This document shows, in pieces, positions 40,510-45,795 of a DNA stretch of 45,795 bases; the first letter of the stretch is position 1, and each line of letters begins with the position of its first letter. This DNA comes from an uncultured Clostridia bacterium (GTDB taxonomy: Bacteria; Bacillota; Clostridia; Oscillospirales; Oscillospiraceae), in assembly GCA_947367115.1 (NCBI GenBank), contig CANBCW010000008.1, positions 1-45,795 of the forward strand, written 5' to 3'. Position numbers and translations under genes: made by a program. A model generated the notes under the pieces. It saw only the letters and a list, made by a program, of their open reading frames with translations, was not told the DNA's origin and searched no databases.

Positions 40510-40538
40510 AGTATAGCATATAAAGTCGTTTTTTGAAA
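40510..40538 (-). promoter_or_regulatory. Promoter of the envelope operon
   Basis: On the minus strand TTTCAA (40533-40538), a 17 bp spacer and TATACT (40510-40515). Confidence 0.65.
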
Positions 40539-40612
40539 GTCCTTTTTCTCAATTTATAAAACGTTAACAGATGTAACTTTTGTTAAAATTTAGGGGTGAA
40601 AGCGATTCTGTA

Positions 40613-40641
40613 TTGATAAATTACAGTGAAGCTGATAAAAT
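40613..40641 (+). promoter_or_regulatory. Promoter of the 5'-nucleotidase gene
   Basis: TTGATA (40613-40618), a 17 bp spacer, TAAAAT (40636-40641). Confidence 0.65.
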
Positions 40642-40689
40642 ACGATTACCCAATATGGATGGGGCGGTACTTCAAGGAGGTTGTGACCA

Positions 40690-42477
40690 ATGAAAAAACA
40701 TATGGGCAAAAAGCTGATTGCATTCCTGCTGGCGGCAGCCATGCTGTTTGTGATGGCTCCCAGTGTATTAGCTGCGGAAGCAAAAAGCGAGAATATCGTT
40801 GTGCTTTATGTCAACGATGTTCACTGCGGCGTGGATGCGGGTTCTCCTGAGGGAACCATGGGCTATGCGAATCTGGCGGCGCTGAAAAAAGAGGTGGAGG
40901 CGGAAAATGCCTATGTAACCCTGATCGATGCAGGTGATGCCATCCAGGGCGAGGCCATCGGGACGCTGTCCGACGGTGCTTATCTTGTAGATATTATGAA
41001 CTACATTGGCTTCGATCTTGCCGCCTACGGCAACCATGAGTTCGACTATGGTATGGATGTCGCGCTGTCGCTGCTGACCGCGTCTGATGCCCAATACATT
41101 GCCTGCAACTTCAAGGATCTGAAGACCGGCGGCCTGGTCACAGATCCTTACAGCATTGTGGATTACGGCGGCCTGAAGATTGCATATGTAGGAATTGCAA
41201 CACCGGAGTCCTTCACAAAATCTACGCCCATCTATTTTCAGGATGAAAACGGAAACTACATCTACGGTTTCTGTGAGGGCGGAAACGGACAGGAATTATA
41301 CGATGCGGTACAATCTTCCATTGATGCGGCTGCCGCTGAGGGAGCCGATGTGATCATCGCTGTCGGCCATTTAGGCACGGATTCGGCTTCCGCGCCCTGG
41401 AGATCCTATGATGTGATCGCCAATACCACTGGCTTGGACGCGTTTATCGACGGCCATTCCCACAGCACCATTGCCGGAGAAGCGGTGAAGGATAAGAATG
41501 GCGAGGATGTCATCCTGACTTCCACTGGCACCAAGATGGAGCATATCGGCAAGATGACCATTACGCCTGAAGGCGAGATCACGACGGAGCTGATCAGCGG
41601 CTACACCGAGGTGGATGCCGACACCGATGCTTATGTTAAGAGCATCCAGGCCCAGTTTGAGGATAAGCTCAATGAGGTGGTTGCCAGATCTGATGTGGAG
41701 CTGGTCATCAACGACCCGGTTACCGGAGAGCGAATCATTCGCAGTCAGGAAACCAATCTGGGCGACCTCTGCGCCGATGCCTACCGGGTGGTTCTGGGGG
41801 CGGATATCGGCATGATCAATGGCGGCGGCATTCGGGCGGCTCTTGAACCCGGCAACATTACATATGGGGACATTATCGCCGTCCACCCCTACGGCAATAT
41901 GATGTGCGTGGTGGAGGCATCCGGACAGGAGATTCTGGATACCCTTGAGGTAGCTGCCCAAATGGCGCCCGGTGAAAATGGCAGCTTCCAGCATGTATCC
42001 GGACTGAAATACACCATCAACACTGCCATCAAGTCCAGCGTTGTTATGGATGATAAGGGAATGCTCGTCAGCATCGGCGATACCCGCCGGGTCTGTAATG
42101 TGCAGATCTTGCAGGACGATGGCAGCTATGCGCCTATCGATCCGAACGCGACCTATACCTTGGCATCACACAATTATATGATCAAGCAGGGCGGCAGTGG
42201 TGTGGATCATTTTATGGACAATAAGCTGATCGCCGACGAGGTGATGATCGACAATCAGGTGCTTATCAATTACATCCGTGATGAATTGGGCGGCGTGGTC
42301 GGCGAGGAATATGCGGATCCCTATGGGCAGGGACGGATCACCCTTGTGGATACCGAGCCGGTGCCTGAGACCGGTGATGCGGGAATGCCTGCGTGCGCTG
42401 TGCTGCTGGTGTGCGTGATGGGGCTGGCGTGTCTTGTGAAGAAAAGATCCTTGTGCGAAAATGATCAAATGATTTGA
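40690..42477 (+). CDS. Secreted 5'-nucleotidase / UDP-sugar hydrolase with cell-wall sorting signal
   Basis: A 595-residue protein with a signal peptide (cleavage near VLAAEA), an N-terminal metallophosphatase domain (LYVNDVHCG, DAGDAIQGE, GNHEFDYG, AVGHLGTD, GHSHSTI) and a C-terminal 5'-nucleotidase domain (NLGDLCADAYR, GGGIRAALEPGNITYGD, HPYGN, ASHNYMIKQGGSG). It should hydrolyse nucleotides or nucleotide sugars outside the cell for salvage. The end, VPETGD plus a hydrophobic segment and KKR, resembles an LPxTG-type sorting signal, though it has a longer tail (SLCENDQMI) than usual. AAGGAGG precedes the start. Confidence 0.92.
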   Translation: MKKHMGKKLIAFLLAAAMLFVMAPSVLAAEAKSENIVVLYVNDVHCGVDAGSPEGTMGYANLAALKKEVEAENAYVTLIDAGDAIQGEAIGTLSDGAYLVDIMNYIGFDLAAYGNHEFDYGMDVALSLLTASDAQYIACNFKDLKTGGLVTDPYSIVDYGGLKIAYVGIATPESFTKSTPIYFQDENGNYIYGFCEGGNGQELYDAVQSSIDAAAAEGADVIIAVGHLGTDSASAPWRSYDVIANTTGLDAFIDGHSHSTIAGEAVKDKNGEDVILTSTGTKMEHIGKMTITPEGEITTELISGYTEVDADTDAYVKSIQAQFEDKLNEVVARSDVELVINDPVTGERIIRSQETNLGDLCADAYRVVLGADIGMINGGGIRAALEPGNITYGDIIAVHPYGNMMCVVEASGQEILDTLEVAAQMAPGENGSFQHVSGLKYTINTAIKSSVVMDDKGMLVSIGDTRRVCNVQILQDDGSYAPIDPNATYTLASHNYMIKQGGSGVDHFMDNKLIADEVMIDNQVLINYIRDELGGVVGEEYADPYGQGRITLVDTEPVPETGDAGMPACAVLLVCVMGLACLVKKRSLCENDQMI

Positions 42478-42495
42478 TTGAAAGGAGAATGATCA

Positions 42496-43251
42496 ATGGG
42501 AGGTTTTGAGTCTTACGGCGATATCGCCGGGATGGAGGAAACACTGGAGCAAATCGCGGAGGGCATGACCGGGTTGAGCGTTATCAGCAACACATGGAGC
42601 TCCCTTCTGGGAATCGCGACTTATGTGTTCATGGCGCTGGGCATGTATGCCATCGCCAAGCGCCGGGGTATTCGGTATCCTTGGATGGGCTGGATTCCCT
42701 TCGGTAATGTGTGGCTGCTGGGCTGCATCTCCGACCAGTACCGCTATGTGACTTCCGGACAGGAGAAATCCAAGCGTAAGATCATGCTTGGGCTGCAGAT
42801 TGCCATGTACGCAGTGATGATCGTGGCGATTGTGCTGCTGGTGGTGAGTCTAATCCAGATGTTCAGCCGGATGGATGGCTACCGGGGCGAGGATAGCGGG
42901 TATTATTCGGAGGTTCTGGTGCCGCTGATGATCGGTGTGGTACTGAGCATTGTGATGCTGGGCGTTTCTATTGCCCTGACAGTGCTGCAGTATATGGCGC
43001 TGTATGATCTGTTCCGATCCTGCAATCCTGCCACCTCTGCGGTATTCTTGGCGCTTAGTATCATTCTGAGCCTGTTTGGCTTTGGCGTGGTGCAGGCGAT
43101 TTTCGTCTTTGTTTGCCGGGATAAGGATCTGGGTATGCCTGTGCGCCAGACTCCGGTGATGTACACCCAGCCCACATGGCAGCCCCCACAGCCCCCGGTG
43201 GAGCCCTGGGAACGTCAGGACGAACCGTGGAACCACAATGGTGACTTCTGA
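42496..43251 (+). CDS. Multi-pass membrane protein of unknown function
   Basis: A 251-residue protein with about five transmembrane helices (one near 35-55, one near 95-125, then three to residue 215). The cytoplasmic stretch KRRGIRYPWMGWIPFGNVWL and a basic loop KSKRKIMLGLQ are visible, and the tail is Pro/Trp-rich (TWQPPQPPVEPW). It begins 18 nt after the 5'-nucleotidase gene, so the two are probably co-transcribed. I do not recognise a family. Confidence 0.8.
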   Translation: MGGFESYGDIAGMEETLEQIAEGMTGLSVISNTWSSLLGIATYVFMALGMYAIAKRRGIRYPWMGWIPFGNVWLLGCISDQYRYVTSGQEKSKRKIMLGLQIAMYAVMIVAIVLLVVSLIQMFSRMDGYRGEDSGYYSEVLVPLMIGVVLSIVMLGVSIALTVLQYMALYDLFRSCNPATSAVFLALSIILSLFGFGVVQAIFVFVCRDKDLGMPVRQTPVMYTQPTWQPPQPPVEPWERQDEPWNHNGDF

Positions 43252-43253
43252 TG

Positions 43254-43290
43254 AAAAAGAGCTTGCCGCAGCCGCGGCAAGCTCTTTTTT
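43254..43290. terminator. Terminator between the membrane protein gene and ribU
   Basis: A stem of about 16 bp (43254-43269 with 43274-43289), loop AGCC, and a T run; it is also A-rich on the left, so it can act on both strands. Confidence 0.85.
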
Positions 43291-43302
43291 GATGACGTAC
43301 AA

Positions 43303-43959
43303 TCATATCTTTCCCTGAAATACCAGCAACAGCAGCACACATGAGATCAGCAGGCCGATGCCAAGAAGATAAATACCGATCTTGGCCGAGCCGGTCTTAC
43401 CGGTGCTGCCGGTAATCAAACCGGTTTTGCGCAGTGCGCTGACCAGAGGCTTGTAAAGACACAGCACAAAAGCGCTATTGAAACCCGCTTTCAGAAGATT
43501 GAACGGCAGAAACACGCTCAGCAGCATCCCCTCCACTGCCTCCCGGCTGACACCCATATACAGCGGCGTGATCAGCCAGTTCCACAGCAGCATCACCAAT
43601 GCCATAGCGGCAGACCCCAGCAGCAGCCCCAGGATGGCACCGGACAAGGTGTGGCGCTTTTTGTAAACAAATGCCGCGGTGCAGGCAAAGCTGCAGGTGG
43701 AGATCAAATTCATAATGCCGCCGATGGGGCCGGTCTGACTGATGGTGACCATTTCCAGCAGGGAAACCACGAAGGATATGATGAAGGATGCCATCGGTCC
43801 CAGCAAAAAACCGGCGATGGTAATGACCACGTCCTTGGGCTCATAGCTCAGAAACAGCACCACCGGAATACGGATCAAACTGACGATCAGATAAGCAACG
43901 GCTCCGAGCATAGCGAGTAAGACCAGTTTTTTGGTTGAAAAACGAGCCTGATCTTTCAT
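43303..43959 (-). CDS. ribU: Riboflavin ECF transporter substrate-binding component RibU
   Basis: A 218-residue protein with six helices, the size of an ECF S component. It contains the S-component motif ALLAMLGAV-like N-terminus (KLVLLAMLGAVAYLI), SYEPKDVVITIAGFLLGPMA and the conserved FLPFNLLKAG. An FMN riboswitch precedes it, which gives the substrate: riboflavin or FMN. The energising EcfA/A'/T module must be encoded elsewhere. Ribosome site GAGGAGG lies before the ATG. Confidence 0.93.
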   Translation of the reverse strand: MKDQARFSTKKLVLLAMLGAVAYLIVSLIRIPVVLFLSYEPKDVVITIAGFLLGPMASFIISFVVSLLEMVTISQTGPIGGIMNLISTCSFACTAAFVYKKRHTLSGAILGLLLGSAAMALVMLLWNWLITPLYMGVSREAVEGMLLSVFLPFNLLKAGFNSAFVLCLYKPLVSALRKTGLITGSTGKTGSAKIGIYLLGIGLLISCVLLLLVFQGKI

Positions 43960-43983
43960 ATATTACATATTGCCTCCTCGATA

Positions 43984-44017
43984 AAAATAAGCCCTGAGAG
44001 TATACTCCCAGGGCTTA
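43984..44017 (-). terminator. Expression-platform terminator of the FMN riboswitch
   Basis: On the minus strand, a stem with arms AAGCCCTG and CAGGGCTT (mirrored at 44009-44016 and 43989-43996), an inner GGAGTATACTC segment, then ATTTTTAT. It lies between the aptamer and ribU. Confidence 0.8.
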
Positions 44018-44041
44018 ACAGCAAACGTGATAATCACATAG

Positions 44042-44148
44042 CCTTCTTTCATCCAGACTGTACTGTCGGTATCGGAATCGCACCGATTCAACGCGTTTCG
44101 CGCTCGCGGACTTTACCGCCGGTGGGGAATCGCACCCCGCCCTGAAGA
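44042..44148 (-). ncRNA. FMN riboswitch (RFN element)
   Basis: On the minus strand the leader contains the conserved RFN blocks TCAGGGCGGGGTGCGATTCC, CCACCGGCGGTAAAGTCCGC, GATTCCGATACCGACAGTAC and AGTCTGGATGAAAGAAGG. FMN binding is expected to stabilise the downstream terminator and turn off ribU. Confidence 0.95.
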
Positions 44149-44168
44149 CTCTCTATGAATTTGATTAC

Positions 44169-44197
44169 ACCATAACAGACAAGGCGGCAGTTGTCAA
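44169..44197 (-). promoter_or_regulatory. Promoter of the riboswitch-ribU transcript
   Basis: On the minus strand TTGACA (44192-44197), 17 bp, TATGGT (44169-44174). Confidence 0.6.
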
Positions 44198-44218
44198 GAG
44201 GAAGATTTTGTGGTATGA

Positions 44219-44740
44219 TCAGTTCACTTCCGGTGAGCCTGTCTGGGTGGTGGGAGTAGTAGCGGATGGCACAGTCTGCGTAGGCATTTTAAAGCTGCGG
44301 ATTACGCCCTTGGCGGCGGTGTCCGTCACATCCCCGCCGATGACCTGGTTTTTGCTGATGAGCAGGGTGGCATACACCGGCTCTGTGGCGCCGGGATAAT
44401 TGTTGATTTTGTAGACGTAGCGCATGACAGTTTCACCGGCATAGGCGGACAGGTCGTAGCCCTGGCTCTTTTGCAGGGAATTATAGCGGTCAAAGACTTC
44501 GGTCGTTTCCTGCGGGATGCGCACCTGACTGGATTCTACCGGTGAATTGGTTACGTCCCAGCCGAAGCCCGCCAAAAACTTGACGCGGTCATCGTTGCTG
44601 GAAACGCTGGTAACACTGGTGGAGGTGGGTGTAGAGTCCTCTCTGCCCAGCAGCAGAAACAGTGCCGCCACCACCACAACGACAGCCGCCAAAATGATGG
44701 CGATCTTTTTCTTATCGACCTTTGCGGTCATTACTAACAT
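44219..44740 (-). CDS. DUF4830-like membrane-anchored protein
   Basis: A 173-residue protein: short cytoplasmic N-terminus (MLVMTAKVDKKK), one transmembrane helix (about 13-33), a Ser/Thr-rich linker and an outside domain with VKFLAGFGWDV, QVRIPQETTEVFDRYN, QGYDLSAYAGETVMRYVY and VYATLLISKNQVIGGDV. This pattern fits the DUF4830 family, of unknown function. The start at 44740 has GGAGGG upstream; the longer frame runs into the divergent gene. The last residues are Thr/Pro-rich. Confidence 0.82.
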   Translation of the reverse strand: MLVMTAKVDKKKIAIILAAVVVVVAALFLLLGREDSTPTSTSVTSVSSNDDRVKFLAGFGWDVTNSPVESSQVRIPQETTEVFDRYNSLQKSQGYDLSAYAGETVMRYVYKINNYPGATEPVYATLLISKNQVIGGDVTDTAAKGVIRSFKMPTQTVPSATTPTTQTGSPEVN

Positions 44741-44810
44741 GATGATCCCTCCAGTTCTTTTCTTGCTGTACAGCCTATGTGCGTCTTTGGGGGGATAGAA
44801 CGGAGGAAGC

Positions 44811-45512
44811 ATGGAACGACTGGACAAATTCCTGTGCGACAGCGGCGTTGGCACCCGCAGTCAGGTGAAGTTGATTTTGAAAGCTGGGCGGGTAACGGTG
44901 GATGGAGCGGTTGTGCGGGATAACAGCCTGAAGCTCGATCCGCAGCGCCAGACTGTGTGTCTGGATGGGCGATCACTGGGCGGAAAACGCCGGGTGGTGC
45001 TGCTGCTCAATAAACCCGCGGGATATATCACAGCCACCGAGGATCCGAAGGATCCTACCGTTATGGAACTGCTGCCGGCGGAATACCGGGCGATGGATCT
45101 GAAGCCTGTGGGGCGGCTGGATAAAGCCACGGAGGGACTGCTGCTGTTCACCAATGACGGTGATCTGCTCCACCGGCTGATCAGCCCTAAAAAAGAAGTG
45201 CCCAAGGTTTATTATGCCCGGCATGAGGGGGCGGCAACGGATGAAGACATTGAGGCTTTTGCCGGGGGACTGACCCTGAGGGATGAAACAGTTTGTCTTC
45301 CTGCAAAATTGGAGCCTTTGGGGCCGGGGGAGAGCCTGATCACTGTCTGCGAGGGAAAATATCATCAGGTTCGCCGCATGATGGCTGCCCGGGGAATGCA
45401 TGTGGAATATCTGGAGCGCCGTCAGGAGGGAAGTTTGACCTTGGGGGCGCTGGCACGGGGGGCTGTGCGGGAATTGACAGCCGATGAGATCGCCGCTCTG
45501 GAGCGGGAATAA
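44811..45512 (+). CDS. rRNA pseudouridine synthase (RsuA/RluB family)
   Basis: A 233-residue enzyme with an N-terminal S4 domain (ERLDKFLCDSGVGTRSQVKL, AGRVTVDG) and a catalytic domain with VLLLNKPAGYI and the signature GRLDKATEGLLLFTNDG, whose Asp is the catalytic residue. GKYHQVRRMMAARG is the usual C-terminal motif. It isomerises uridine in rRNA. The ribosome site GGAGGAAG lies 3 nt before the ATG. It is divergent from the DUF4830-like gene. Confidence 0.93.
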   Translation: MERLDKFLCDSGVGTRSQVKLILKAGRVTVDGAVVRDNSLKLDPQRQTVCLDGRSLGGKRRVVLLLNKPAGYITATEDPKDPTVMELLPAEYRAMDLKPVGRLDKATEGLLLFTNDGDLLHRLISPKKEVPKVYYARHEGAATDEDIEAFAGGLTLRDETVCLPAKLEPLGPGESLITVCEGKYHQVRRMMAARGMHVEYLERRQEGSLTLGALARGAVRELTADEIAALERE

Positions 45513-45568
45513 TATCAAAGAACATTCGCTGCGCAGATAAATTGGTGTTTATGGGTTTTTCCAATGAC

Positions 45569-45668
45569 GGCGGCCTACGGCTGCCGAGCGCCGCCATGCG
45601 GCGCAAAATAGCTTCCCCCGGGGGGAAGCTGTCACAAGAAATGGCTCTTCGGAACCATTTCTTGTGAC
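45569..45668. repeat. Palindrome-rich intergenic element
   Basis: The terminal gap 45513-45795 has no credible gene. It contains three consecutive inverted repeats: GGCGGC/GCCGCC (45569-45574 with 45590-45595), a 19 nt palindrome GCTTCCCCC-G-GGGGGAAGC (45611-45629), and a perfect 14 bp stem (45631-45644 with 45655-45668). This looks like a dispersed intergenic palindromic or MITE-like unit; no second copy is present in the window. Confidence 0.55.
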
Positions 45669-45795
45669 TGAAGAGGAACGGCGAAATGTTCAGAAATCCA
45701 GGGTAGTTGGTTGAAATAGTACGAATTTCGACGTTGCACCATTTTACTTTTTCTGCATTCCGCTCGTAGGATGTCGCCATTCCTCTTCCGACCCG

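Overview
The window looks like a stretch of chromosome from a Gram-positive, low-to-mid GC gut Clostridia (Oscillospirales/Oscillospiraceae-like). The reasons are strong AGGAGG-type ribosome binding sites, sigma-A promoters with 17 bp spacers, a Firmicutes ftsE-ftsX-PcsB/EnvC-CtpB cell-division block, a RibU gene behind an FMN riboswitch, sortase-like and membrane-tail surface anchors, and an ABC sugar importer without its own ATPase. The genus call is inference. No tRNA, rRNA, CRISPR array, prophage or intact insertion sequence was seen.

Layout. 1-3326: an NhaC-type antiporter, then a translationally coupled pair made of a membrane-embedded MerR regulator and a CPBP intramembrane protease. 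3327-13062: a starch/maltodextrin locus. A membrane-tailed pullulanase and a triple-CBM26 surface protein diverge from a shared regulatory region with two LacI-type operators. The second arm continues with a maltodextrin-binding lipoprotein, two permeases, a neopullulanase-type GH13 and a LacI-family regulator. Together these would bind and debranch starch at the surface, import oligosaccharides and cleave them in the cytoplasm. 13266-20737: a PucR/CdaR-type regulator, ftsE, ftsX, an M23 hydrolase/activator with coiled coil, an S41 protease, greA and lysS.

20738-26709: an XRE regulator divergent from a SLOG-like protein across a perfect 15 bp dyad, four small helical or membrane proteins (two are paralogues), and two tandem ABC exporters whose ATPases carry Glu at the Q-loop position, as in lantibiotic-immunity LanF proteins. 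26883-28229: a CapA-like lipoprotein with a DPEPS repeat stalk.

28390-35896 is the most unusual region: a radical SAM/SPASM protein, a PqqD-like protein, a 1507-residue secreted multidomain protein, a 99-residue leader-plus-core type peptide, and an HPr-kinase-like protein. I read this as a candidate undescribed peptide-modification (RiPP-like) system in which the peptide may be crosslinked by the radical SAM enzyme and phosphorylated by the kinase.

35942-40455 (minus strand): an envelope operon (GT2-GtrA fusion, phosphodiester glycosidase, single-pass membrane protein, PAP2 phosphatase). 40690-45512: a surface 5'-nucleotidase, a multi-pass membrane protein, RibU with its FMN riboswitch, a DUF4830-like protein and an rRNA pseudouridine synthase. 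The window ends in a palindrome-rich intergenic repeat.
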